A DNA stretch of 11,573 nucleotides from Rhodothermales bacterium (GTDB lineage Bacteria; Bacteroidota; Rhodothermia; Rhodothermales; UBA10348). Position numbers and translations under genes: made by a program. Shown one piece after another: positions 5,708-11,573 of the stretch. The stretch covers positions 1 through 11,573 of the forward strand of contig JAURGV010000052.1 of the NCBI GenBank assembly GCA_030833605.1, read 5' to 3'. How positions within the stretch are numbered: the stretch's first letter is position 1; each line of letters starts with the position of its first letter. The notes beneath the pieces were generated by a model, which was not told the origin of the DNA, made no database searches, and saw nothing but the letters and a program-made list of their open reading frames with translations.

Positions 5708-6823
5708 ATGAAAAGACGCCAATTTGTTGCAAAAGCATCGCTCGCGGGTACCGCTGGGGCTATTTTGGCGGGTTGTGGAGGTGGATCATCGGAAGGTGGG
5801 GCGGCCGCAGTGCAAACAAGGCCGCGCATCAATTGGCGATTAACGTCTAGTTTTCCTCGGTCACTGGACACCATTTACGGCGCCGCTGAGGTTATGGCCA
5901 AGCGGGTTTCCGAGCTTACCGATGGTCGTTTCTCTATCCGCGTATTTCCTGCCGGTGAATTGGTCCCGTACAATCAAGTACTAGAAACCGTCCAAAAAGG
6001 CACGGTTCAGATGGGGCATTCCGCGAGCTACTATTTCACAGGGCTAAATCCTGCGTTAGCGTTTGACTGTACCGTTCCATTCGGTTTGAATTGCCGGCAG
6101 TACAACGCTTGGATGTACTATGGAGATGGCTTAGAGCTAACCCGTAAGATGTTCGCCGACTTTAATATTGTCAATTTCCCCGGGGGAAATACCGGCGTTC
6201 AAATGGGTGGTTGGTTCCGTCACCAGGTGGAAACACTAGCCGATTTTCGGGGCCTAAAAATGCGTATCCCGGGGTTTGGCGGTCAAGTGATGGCCGAACT
6301 CGGCGTAAACGTTCAGGTGTTGGCTGGCGGCGAAATTTATCCCGCGTTGGAACGCGGCGTCATAGACGCCGCGGAATGGTCGGGCCCGTACGACGACGAA
6401 AAACTGGGCTTTTATCAGATCGCCAAAAACTACTACTATCCAGGATGGTGGGAGCCCGGACCAGGACTATCTTTTTATATCAATAAAGACTCTTGGGCGG
6501 AGCTTCCAGCGGACTATCAGGCTGCCATTGCTTCTGCTTCAGCCGAGGCCAATATTGATATGATCGCCGCCTACGATGCTAAAAATCCCGTTGCACTCGC
6601 TAAGCTAACGGGCACCGAAGGCGTTAATCTTCGTCCGTTTTCGGCTGAAGTAATGGCTAAATCACAGGAAATTGCATTTGATTTATTGTCCGCGGAAGCG
6701 GCGAAAGATCCTGCATACCGGGCCATTTACGACAGCTACAACAAATGGCGAATCGCTTCAAACGCGTGGCTTAATACGGCTGAAAACACCTATGCCACGT
6801 TCGCCTTCAACCGAGGCACCTAG
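5708..6823 (+). CDS. TRAP transporter solute-binding protein (DctP/TakP type), lipoprotein
   Basis: A 371-residue periplasmic binding protein for a tripartite ATP-independent (TRAP) transporter. The N-terminus is twin-arginine-like (MKRRQFVAKAS) and ends in lipobox LAGC, with Cys23 as the likely lipid anchor, so export by Tat followed by lipidation is plausible. The mature domain begins around INWRLTSSFPRSLDTIY. It follows the TakP / mannitol-chloroaromatic group: ligand Arg186 in KMRIPGFGGQVM, GVIDAAEWSGPYDDEKLGFY (217-236) with Glu223-Trp224, and WWEPGPGLSFYINK (247-260) with Glu249. In TakP the equivalent residues bind a 2-oxo acid with a sodium ion, so a carboxylate such as an oxo acid is the likely ligand. 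No DctQ or DctM membrane subunit is in the window, so the partners must be elsewhere or upstream components were separated. It may be co-transcribed with the LOG gene, 29 bases downstream. Confidence 0.9.
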   Translation: MKRRQFVAKASLAGTAGAILAGCGGGSSEGGAAAVQTRPRINWRLTSSFPRSLDTIYGAAEVMAKRVSELTDGRFSIRVFPAGELVPYNQVLETVQKGTVQMGHSASYYFTGLNPALAFDCTVPFGLNCRQYNAWMYYGDGLELTRKMFADFNIVNFPGGNTGVQMGGWFRHQVETLADFRGLKMRIPGFGGQVMAELGVNVQVLAGGEIYPALERGVIDAAEWSGPYDDEKLGFYQIAKNYYYPGWWEPGPGLSFYINKDSWAELPADYQAAIASASAEANIDMIAAYDAKNPVALAKLTGTEGVNLRPFSAEVMAKSQEIAFDLLSAEAAKDPAYRAIYDSYNKWRIASNAWLNTAENTYATFAFNRGT

Positions 6824-6841
6824 ACTTTCAAACTTCTTCTT

Positions 6842-6847
6842 GAGGTG
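6842..6847 (+). promoter_or_regulatory. Shine-Dalgarno sequence fixing a GTG start
   Basis: GAGGTG lies 5 bases before the GTG at 6853. An in-frame stop (TGA at 6841-6843) directly upstream leaves this GTG as the only possible start for a full-length LOG protein, and the strong ribosome-binding match supports it. Several neighbouring genes lack such a site. Confidence 0.65.
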
Positions 6848-6852
6848 ACATC

Positions 6853-7410
6853 GTGGCATCATACCGATCTGTAACCGTTTATTGCTCTTCCAGCAATTCC
6901 ATTGACCGTTCGTACGTGGAAGCCGCTAAAAAATTGGGGACTTGTTTTGCAAAAAGTCATGTCCAGTTGATTAATGGAGGCGGGAGTGTTGGGCTGATGG
7001 GTGAAATGGCTCGATCGGTGCACGATCACGGAGGCCGTGTGGTGGGCGTCATTCCCGTAGCGCTTAAAGAAATTGAAGGCCGCGCCTACGACGCTTCAGA
7101 CGAACTCATTCTTACCGAGACCATGCGCGAACGAAAAGGCATCATGTATGATCGCGGCGATGGTTATGTAGCGCTAGCAGGTGGATACGGAACGCTAGAA
7201 GAGTTTCTGGAAGTACTCACGCTGCGCAAGTTGGGGTATCACAACAAATCGATCGTATTGCTTAATACCAATGGGTTTTACGATCAACTGCTTTCTTTTT
7301 TTGATCACATGACGCACGCGGGGTTTTCGCCCGAGCATGCCACGCAATATTTTACAACTGTTTCCGAGCCGGAAGATGTTTTACCGGCATTGGAATTAGG
7401 AGAATCGTAA
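6853..7410 (+). CDS. LOG family protein (TIGR00730-type nucleotide phosphoribohydrolase)
   Basis: A 185-residue Rossmann-fold protein of the LOG / YvdD family. Tested members cleave ribose 5'-phosphate from nucleoside monophosphates (AMP or cytokinin ribotides). It has the N-terminal strand VTVYCSSSNSID, the phosphate-binding GGGSVGLMG at 42-50, MRERK at 91-95 with the catalytic Arg94, and GGYGTLEE at 110-117 with catalytic Glu117. Two variations from the usual signature are visible: Ala109 replaces the Pro of PGGxGTxxE, and Arg92 replaces the His of MHERK. The residues needed for catalysis are kept, so activity is expected. It starts with GTG behind a good Shine-Dalgarno sequence and overlaps the next gene by one base (TAATG), so the two are surely translated from one mRNA. 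The cellular role is probably nucleotide salvage or housekeeping; cytokinin signalling is not implied. Confidence 0.9.
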   Translation: MASYRSVTVYCSSSNSIDRSYVEAAKKLGTCFAKSHVQLINGGGSVGLMGEMARSVHDHGGRVVGVIPVALKEIEGRAYDASDELILTETMRERKGIMYDRGDGYVALAGGYGTLEEFLEVLTLRKLGYHNKSIVLLNTNGFYDQLLSFFDHMTHAGFSPEHATQYFTTVSEPEDVLPALELGES

Positions 7411-8057
7411 TGAAAATCCATCGTTTTGTAACCCCAAAAACGTCTCGTTTTGCCCAAGTTGGAGAATTTTCGGATTCTACTGAGGAAGTAGTGTTCGCAC
7501 TCCACGGATTCGGTCAGTTGGCTTTCGGGTTCGCCGAGCACTTGACGCCTTTAGAATCTCCAGAGCGCGTGATCATTTGCCCGGAAGCCCTTTCTCGGTT
7601 TTACACCAGCCACAAAGACCGTAAAGTGGGCGCTACTTGGATGACCAGCGAAGACCGCGAATTCGAGATTATGGATTACGTGACCTACCTCGACGGATTG
7701 GCGGAAACCATTTTGGAAGAGGCTCCCGAACATGTGCGCGTCGTAGTGCTTGGGTTCTCTCAAGGTTGCCATACCGCAACGCGTTGGATCGGAAACGGAG
7801 GCATGATACCCGACAAGCTAATCCTTTGGGGTACCGACCCGGCGCACGATTTGACCGAAGAAGAATGGGAGTCCCTGAGCGACATCCCTTCGATTGCTTT
7901 CGTAGTGGGCTTAGCGGACAACTATATGCCCGAAGAACGGGTCATTTCGGCTGAAGAAGCACTCCGTGACCACCAATGCGCGTTCCGCACCGTCCGGTTT
8001 GATGGGGGACACGAACTCGACCAAGCCGTTTTACTAAAGGAATGGACGGTTGAATAA
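7410..8057 (+). CDS. Alpha/beta hydrolase (phospholipase/carboxylesterase type)
   Basis: A 215-residue cytoplasmic serine hydrolase of the Abhydrolase_2-like group. The oxyanion-hole segment LHGFGQ is at 31-36, the nucleophile elbow GFSQG at 115-119 with Ser117, the acid Asp170 in VGLADNYM, and the base His201 in FDGGHEL. The block GATWMTSEDREFEIMDYVTYLD (74-95) resembles a set of small uncharacterised esterases I associate with Bacteroidota. All triad residues are present in the normal order, so it is probably an active esterase or thioesterase of unknown substrate. There is no signal peptide. AGGAG at 7398-7402, inside the end of the LOG gene, is 7 bases before its ATG, and the ATG shares its A with the LOG stop TAA, a typical coupled arrangement. 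It converges with the HTH gene across 27 bases that contain no hairpin. Confidence 0.88.
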   Translation: MKIHRFVTPKTSRFAQVGEFSDSTEEVVFALHGFGQLAFGFAEHLTPLESPERVIICPEALSRFYTSHKDRKVGATWMTSEDREFEIMDYVTYLDGLAETILEEAPEHVRVVVLGFSQGCHTATRWIGNGGMIPDKLILWGTDPAHDLTEEEWESLSDIPSIAFVVGLADNYMPEERVISAEEALRDHQCAFRTVRFDGGHELDQAVLLKEWTVE

Positions 8058-8084
8058 CCTATTGGCGCCCTTGGTGTTAAGGAT

Positions 8085-8486
8085 CTAGTCGCCGCGGGAC
8101 CGAAATATCCACCAACGATTACGTGGACGTTCGATTCGATTTTTTTCGTGCCGAGGAATCAACACCTCGTTGCCCCCGTGGTCTTTCGTAATGATGTACG
8201 ATTTGCGGACTAGATCGCGAACTTTCGCGAGCGATGTACCCGTCATGGTTGCGATGGTGGTGGTCCGAAACCCTTTGCGCACCATAGAGATCACTTTTGC
8301 CTGCTCTTTGCGTTCCTTTTCTTCCTTAGCCGACCGGATACGCTTTTTTGAATCGATCCCGGCTCGTTCCAATCGAGCATGTACGGCCTCCGAACTCAGA
8401 CCAAATGCTTCCGAAATATCGGATACACTTAGGCCTTCTTCAAAGGCAGCAATTATTTGTTCTGTGGTGTCGGAAGAATTTGGCAT
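8085..8486 (-). CDS. Small basic protein with two helix-turn-helix-like units
   Basis: A 133-residue protein that I cannot place in a named family. Residues 9-43 (from EQIIAAFEEGLSVSDISEAF through HARLERAGI) and 63-97 (AKVISMVRKGFRTTTIATMT through VRDLVRKSYI) are similar in layout. Each has a leading helix ending in a Gly turn, then a short S/T-I-A/E helix, a G-S/T turn and a probable recognition helix, as in homeodomain-like or resolvase-type HTHs. A highly charged, lysine-rich linker (about 47-62, RSAKEEKERKEQ) joins them. The C-terminus (112-133) is Arg/Asn-rich with Trp-Trp and very basic, which suits nucleic-acid contact. It is most likely a DNA-binding regulator without a ligand domain. 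The ATG at 8486 has no strong ribosome-binding site. The divergent spacer carries repeats that could be its own operators. This is inferred from pattern only. Confidence 0.72.
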   Translation of the reverse strand: MPNSSDTTEQIIAAFEEGLSVSDISEAFGLSSEAVHARLERAGIDSKKRIRSAKEEKERKEQAKVISMVRKGFRTTTIATMTGTSLAKVRDLVRKSYIITKDHGGNEVLIPRHEKNRIERPRNRWWIFRSRGD

Positions 8487-8517
8487 CCGCTCAAAATAAG
8501 GAAATAAAGGCTTTTTT

Positions 8518-8530
8518 GTGGGTTTACCAC
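8518..8530. repeat. Short inverted repeat upstream of the HTH gene
   Basis: GTGG-GTTTA-CCAC forms a 4-base-arm inverted repeat 32 bases upstream of the HTH start codon. Preceded by a run of Ts on the + strand, it could be a regulatory dyad, but the arms are short. Confidence 0.25.
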
Positions 8531-8555
8531 TAAAATTTCACACACCGAGGCTGGG

Positions 8556-8647
8556 CGTAACCGCTTGGGAGGAAACACGTAACCGCTTAGGGAAAACCAC
8601 GTATCCGGTGGGATAACCCCAAATCCGGTGGGATAACCCAGAATCCA
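8556..8647. repeat. Array of 20-22-base imperfect direct repeats (candidate operators)
   Basis: The spacer between the divergent HTH and DoxX-like genes contains at least four head-to-tail units anchored on A(A/T)CCG. The anchor CCG occurs at 8561, 8583, 8605 and 8625, with a decayed fifth unit (CCA) at 8645, giving steps of 22, 22, 20 and 20 bases, about two helical turns. Units 1 and 2 share CGTAACCGCTT (8556-8566 and 8578-8588). Units 3 and 4 share the exact 17-mer ATCCGGTGGGATAACCC (8603-8619 and 8623-8639). The units diverge in their second half, so this is not a CRISPR. The array ends about 12 bases before the DoxX-like start codon, so a protein bound here could control that gene. It is a candidate binding array for the adjacent HTH protein. 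Confidence 0.7.
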
Positions 8648-8658
8648 AAACATCCGTC

Positions 8659-9342
8659 ATGGCCCATTCCCTACCAAAACCCATTGCCCGAGTGCATACT
8701 TGGGTTCGCAATCAAGCCTGGCTAGGGCGTTTTACGCTGATGAATCGGCTTCTATTGGCCATGGCGTTCATTCCAACCGGATTGGTTAAAGCCACAGGAA
8801 ATCGCTTTACGGCCTTGCCCGTTGATAATCCAGTCGGCTTTTTCTTTGAAGCCATGTATCAAACGGGTGCTTTTTGGCATTTTATAGGCTTTATGCAAAT
8901 CGCGGCCGCCATCTTGTTATTGATTCCAGCGACTGCCACCCTAGGCGCCGTAGTATTTCTTCCGATCATATTTAGCATTGTTTTGATCACCTGGGGCATT
9001 GGATTTCAAGCGACCATTTGGGTGACGCTGTTCATGTTGATTGCCATGATCTATTTGGTCTGTTGGGATTTGGACAAGGTTTGGGCCGCTGCTTCCCAGA
9101 TTTTGGAGACGCGGAAAGGGCCCGGGCTGATGACAGGAGCCACTGTTGTAGAAAAGTCGGGTTGGGTGTTGGGCGGACTCATAGGGATGGCGCTGGTAAT
9201 GACGACACGAGGGTACGTACCCGGTTCATGGCTTCCTGGACTGTTCTTTACCGGAGTCGGAGCATTCTTACTTGTGGTCGGAAGTTGGATTTTTACCGTA
9301 TTTTGGGGGAATGAAAGAACAGAGCGGCATCCGAATCAATAA
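8659..9342 (+). CDS. DoxX-like integral membrane protein
   Basis: A 227-residue inner-membrane protein with about six hydrophobic segments, near residues 27-44, 71-90, 93-113, 118-136, 167-183 and 191-215. The first part carries patterns typical of DoxX-like proteins: FIPTGLVKATGNRFTALP (37-54), FFEAMYQTGAFWHFIGFMQI (62-81), then LLLIPATATLGAV. The last two segments form an extra C-terminal extension compared with the usual four-helix DoxX core. The function is uncertain; relatives are linked to redox or sulfur metabolism, but nothing here proves it. The ATG at 8659 has no evident Shine-Dalgarno sequence and lies just after the repeat array. Its 3' end overlaps the start of rluF by 32 bases, so the two genes are likely co-transcribed. 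Confidence 0.8.
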   Translation: MAHSLPKPIARVHTWVRNQAWLGRFTLMNRLLLAMAFIPTGLVKATGNRFTALPVDNPVGFFFEAMYQTGAFWHFIGFMQIAAAILLLIPATATLGAVVFLPIIFSIVLITWGIGFQATIWVTLFMLIAMIYLVCWDLDKVWAAASQILETRKGPGLMTGATVVEKSGWVLGGLIGMALVMTTRGYVPGSWLPGLFFTGVGAFLLVVGSWIFTVFWGNERTERHPNQ

Positions 9343-10042
9343 ATACCTGAGCGAGGTGGGCTTTTGCTCGCGTCGGGAAGCGGATAAGCTGCTTGAGCAA
9401 GGACGTATAAAAATCAATGGCAAAGTCCCCGAACTAGGCACCAAAGTGGGTCCCCACGATGTGGTGAAAGTGAATGGCAAACCGGTTGGGAAGCCCATTC
9501 AAAAGCACGTATACATCGCTTTCAACAAGCCGGTTGGGATTGTATGCACCACCGATACCAAGGCCGAGAAGAACAACATCATCGACTATGTGGGCCATAA
9601 ACAACGGATTTTCCCAGTCGGGCGGCTCGATAAAGACAGCGAAGGATTAATATTCCTCACCAGCGACGGGGATATCGTAAACAAGATTCTTCGGGCGAAG
9701 AACAACCACGAAAAAGAGTACATCGTGTCGGTTGACCGGCCAATCGATACCGCATTTATCGAACAAATGAGGGGCGGGGTTGCCATCTTGGACACGGTAA
9801 CGGATCCATGTTTCGTTGAGAAAACCGGTCGGAATCAGTTTCGCATCATCCTAAAGCAAGGCCTCAATAGGCAAATCCGGCGCATGTGCGAGCATTTGGG
9901 ATACGAAGTAAAAAAACTACGTCGAATCCGCATCATGCACGTCAAACTAGATATGCCGATTGGAAAATGGCGCAATCTCAGCGCTTCCGAGCTCAACGAA
10001 CTTAACAAACAAGTTTCGGATTCGTCTAAGACGTTTGACTAA
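9311..10042 (+). CDS. rluF: 23S rRNA pseudouridine synthase RluF-like
   Basis: A 243-residue pseudouridine synthase of the RsuA/RluB/E/F branch, closest in my reading to RluF, which modifies U2604 of 23S rRNA (and tRNA-Tyr U35 in E. coli). The N-terminal S4 RNA-binding domain (about 7-57) contains INKYLSEVGFCSRREADKLL. The catalytic domain has FNKPVGIVCTT (71-81), the motif GRLDKDSEG (104-112) with catalytic Asp107, NNHEKEYIVSVDRPI (131-145) and GLNRQIRRMCEHLGYEVKKL (184-203), all close to E. coli RluF. I set the start at ATG 9311, where GGGGGA is directly upstream and the S4 domain begins a few residues later; the open frame back to 9272 is inside the DoxX-like gene. The length is slightly shorter than the E. 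coli enzyme because the C-terminal tail is short. Confidence 0.93.
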   Translation: MKEQSGIRINKYLSEVGFCSRREADKLLEQGRIKINGKVPELGTKVGPHDVVKVNGKPVGKPIQKHVYIAFNKPVGIVCTTDTKAEKNNIIDYVGHKQRIFPVGRLDKDSEGLIFLTSDGDIVNKILRAKNNHEKEYIVSVDRPIDTAFIEQMRGGVAILDTVTDPCFVEKTGRNQFRIILKQGLNRQIRRMCEHLGYEVKKLRRIRIMHVKLDMPIGKWRNLSASELNELNKQVSDSSKTFD

Positions 10043-10080
10043 GGAGACGCTTAATTGACTGTTGGAGCCAAGCGTTCCAA

Positions 10081-10188
10081 TTAGTTGAACCACCCAACCA
10101 CCACGCCTAATTTAATTTTCCCGTCCGTTGACGGATTCCCTTCTTCCGTTAACCCTTGGGTCCAAAACAATGTGCCGTCGGCAAGGCG
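10081..10188 (-). pseudogene. Possible 3' remnant of another gene fused to the DUF2306 gene
   Basis: In a different minus-strand frame from the DUF2306 ORF, a short open stretch reads RLADGTLFWTQGLTEEGNP, then STDGKIKLGVVVGWFN, before TAA at 10081-10083. Its composition looks more protein-like than the Arg-rich tail that the DUF2306 frame has over the same bases. The last residues alternate polar and hydrophobic and end in an aromatic residue, as a terminal outer-membrane beta strand would. The frame is closed upstream by TGA at 10231-10233, so it has no start of its own. It may be the tail of a lost gene joined by a deletion. The evidence is only the look of the peptide. Confidence 0.3.
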
Positions 10189-10492
10189 TTGCCGAATACA
10201 GGCCGGCCAAGCCGCTAAACAAAACGCCAATCAGATACGCCCGTCCCATCCACCGATGAAGATTCAAGTTTCGTTTTCTGAAGCGTGTGCTGAGGGCAAA
10301 CGGGCCAAGCAAGATTGCCAATCCTCCCCCAAACAGGTGGGAGTAACCCACAAGAGGACGCTCTAAAAAACGCTGCTTAACCGGAGAATCACCACCGGTA
10401 TCAATAAACAAATAGGTAAACGCATACAGCGTCACAACACATGCTAGAGTAAGCATGATGCCCCATCCGACCTTGTCTACTATTCGTTTCAT
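10112..10492 (-). pseudogene. Truncated DUF2306-like membrane protein
   Basis: A 126-residue ORF whose first 100 residues resemble the first half of DUF2306 membrane proteins. It has a TM segment at about 9-29, a second at about 51-66 (HLFGGGLAILLGPFAL), the family's HRWMGRAYLIGVL (79-91) and GLAGLY (94-99). Family members are usually around 200 residues or more, with further helices after this point. Here the ORF instead runs into an Arg-rich, non-hydrophobic tail (ATPCRRHIVLDPRVNG and on), which looks like out-of-frame sequence. The break lies near 10190. I therefore call it a truncated, probably non-functional gene, though a short functional product is not excluded. It lies 55 bases downstream of the symporter gene on the same strand and may share its transcript. 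It converges with rluF. Confidence 0.6.
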
Positions 10493-10547
10493 AAAGCTAT
10501 CTGGTCCAATTGGTAAAGGTAGTTGAACGTTTTTCAGTCGGTAAACC

Positions 10548-11573
10548 CTACTCCGCCTCAGAACTGTACTCTATTTCAAGCGCTGGTGGAGCTCCTTCAG
10601 GCTCTCGTATAGAAAGAATAAGTTCTTGAACGGACTTGTCGGGTGCTGGGAAAAACGGCGTCAATCCTAGCGTTACCGCGAAGTTCAGCGCCATCCCAAT
10701 CACGCCAATCCCTTGTGGCCCAATGCCAAACGCCCAATTGGACCATCCACCGTACACACTGCCGAGTATGTAGGTAGCCGTAAATCCGATGCCAACAATC
10801 ATCCCAAACATGGCGGGATAGGTGCCTACCCGCTTCGAGAAAATGCCGAGCACAATAGCCGGGAAAAAGCTGGCAGCTGCCAATCCAAAGGCAAAAGCGA
10901 CCACTTGGCTCACAAATCCAGGCGGGTAAATTCCCAAAACACCGGCCACCACAACGGCTACACCGATCACGGAGCGTCCAACCAACAACCGCTGGGCTTC
11001 CGTAGCGCGGGGATTCAGAATGCGGAAATACAGGTCGTGGGCCACACTGGAAGAAATTACCAGAAGCAGACCGCTGGCGGTAGACAGAGCCGCAGCTAAG
11101 CCCCCGGCTGCGACCAACGCGATAATCCACCTCGCCAAGCCTGCCATTTCTGGCGTTGCCAGCACAATAATATCTTGATCGGGGCCCGATAGCCCGGCTT
11201 GTCGCAGTACCGCCCCACCGTTTTTACCCGCCGGATCACCGGCTAACCAGCGTTCGTGGCCCTGCTTAATTTCTCCAATGCGGATAGCCCCCAGGTTACC
11301 ACTTCTAAACAGTTCGTTTTCATCCGCACGAGCTCCACCGGTGTAGGTTAAGCGCCCATCCCCATCGTCCATCCACAAAATCAGGCCGGTTCGTTCCCAA
11401 CTATTAAACCATTCGGGCAATTCCGCTTCCGTTTTGCCATTCAATCCATCTAGCATGGTGTAGCGAGCAAACGCGCCAATCGCAGGAGCTGTCAGGTACA
11501 ATAACGCGATGAAAAGTAGCGCCCAAAAAGCGCTCCATCGGGCGGCAGCAACGTTTTTCACGGTGTAAAAGCG
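10548..11573 (-). CDS. Sodium:solute symporter, C-terminal part (ActP/VC_2705-like)
   Basis: The C-terminal 341 residues of a sodium:solute symporter; the frame is open to the right edge, so the N-terminal helices are missing. The codons at the edge read RFYTVKNVAAAR and continue into a TM helix, a pattern of the acetate/cation symporter group, so the GTG at 11561 is internal. About 100 residues of extracytoplasmic loop follow, ending DIIVLATPEMAGL. Then comes WIIALVAAGGLAAALSTASG, the region of the family signature, and four to five further TM segments, including VAFAFGLAAASFFPAIVLGIF and AMFGMIVGIGFTATYIL, and a short acidic cytoplasmic tail (ending SSEAE). The likely role is sodium-coupled uptake of a small carboxylate such as acetate, but the substrate is not shown by sequence. 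No hairpin with a T-run follows the stop. Confidence 0.9.
   Translation of the reverse strand, partial: RFYTVKNVAAARWSAFWALLFIALLYLTAPAIGAFARYTMLDGLNGKTEAELPEWFNSWERTGLILWMDDGDGRLTYTGGARADENELFRSGNLGAIRIGEIKQGHERWLAGDPAGKNGGAVLRQAGLSGPDQDIIVLATPEMAGLARWIIALVAAGGLAAALSTASGLLLVISSSVAHDLYFRILNPRATEAQRLLVGRSVIGVAVVVAGVLGIYPPGFVSQVVAFAFGLAAASFFPAIVLGIFSKRVGTYPAMFGMIVGIGFTATYILGSVYGGWSNWAFGIGPQGIGVIGMALNFAVTLGLTPFFPAPDKSVQELILSIREPEGAPPALEIEYSSEAE

Noticed and set aside
8170..8499. Long open frame on the + strand opposite the HTH gene
   Set aside because: It mirrors the HTH coding sequence, has no domain pattern, and the minus-strand product has coherent HTH units.
8556..8647. Repeat array considered as a CRISPR
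   Set aside because: Steps are only 20-22 bases, with no distinct spacers between near-identical repeats, and no cas genes are present.
10043..10085. TAATTG/CAATTA and TTGGA/TCCAA inverted pairs after rluF as a terminator
   Set aside because: The possible stems are only 5-6 pairs, overlap one another and are mutually exclusive, and no T-run follows.
10713..11099. Plus-strand open frame of 128 codons inside the symporter gene
   Set aside because: It is antisense to clear transmembrane coding sequence and has a polar, low-quality composition typical of a shadow frame.

Overview
The window comes from a bacterial chromosome of roughly balanced base composition. It is most probably from a member of the Bacteroidota or a close relative. 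The hints are a glutaminyl-tRNA synthetase fused to a YqeY domain, an RluF-type pseudouridine synthase, a small beta-barrel secretory protein of a type I associate with that group, and several genes with no visible Shine-Dalgarno sequence. The assignment rests on remembered family resemblance and was not searched. I see no rRNA or tRNA gene, transposase, phage gene or CRISPR array.

Layout. At 1-846 is the 3' end of glnS/YqeY (+). It converges, across a short repeat-bearing spacer, on a beta-propeller lipoprotein gene (-, ending at 922). A 180-base divergent spacer with several small palindromes follows. Next come an ABC-transporter ATPase gene (+), whose normal start codon is missing, and a small outer-membrane-like protein 4 bases downstream. 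A conserved protein of unknown function (3529-3960, +) converges with a TrmH-type tRNA methyltransferase (-, 3969-4739), which is divergent from a short-chain dehydrogenase (+, 4845-5564). A co-directional run follows: a TRAP solute-binding lipoprotein (5708-6823), a LOG-family nucleotide hydrolase (6853-7410) and an alpha/beta serine hydrolase (7410-8057, overlapping by one base).

A small protein with two helix-turn-helix-like units (8085-8486, -) is divergent from a DoxX-like membrane protein (8659-9342, +). The spacer between them carries an array of imperfect direct repeats at 20-22-base steps. The rluF gene starts inside the end of the DoxX-like gene. On the minus strand at the right end are a truncated DUF2306-like membrane gene (10112-10492) and, upstream of it, the C-terminal part of a sodium:solute symporter that runs off the window.

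How the genes relate. Most of this is a housekeeping and transport neighbourhood. Three genes serve translation or RNA modification (glnS, trmH, rluF), and several encode envelope or uptake proteins (propeller lipoprotein, ABC ATPase, small barrel, TRAP binding protein, DoxX-like protein, symporter). I see no clear multi-gene novel system. The best candidate for something undescribed is the double-HTH protein with the helically phased repeat array beside its own promoter region, which looks like a self-contained regulator/operator module. The ATPase gene with an ATA where its ATG should be, and the DUF2306 gene that ends in foreign-looking out-of-frame sequence, are the next most interesting points.
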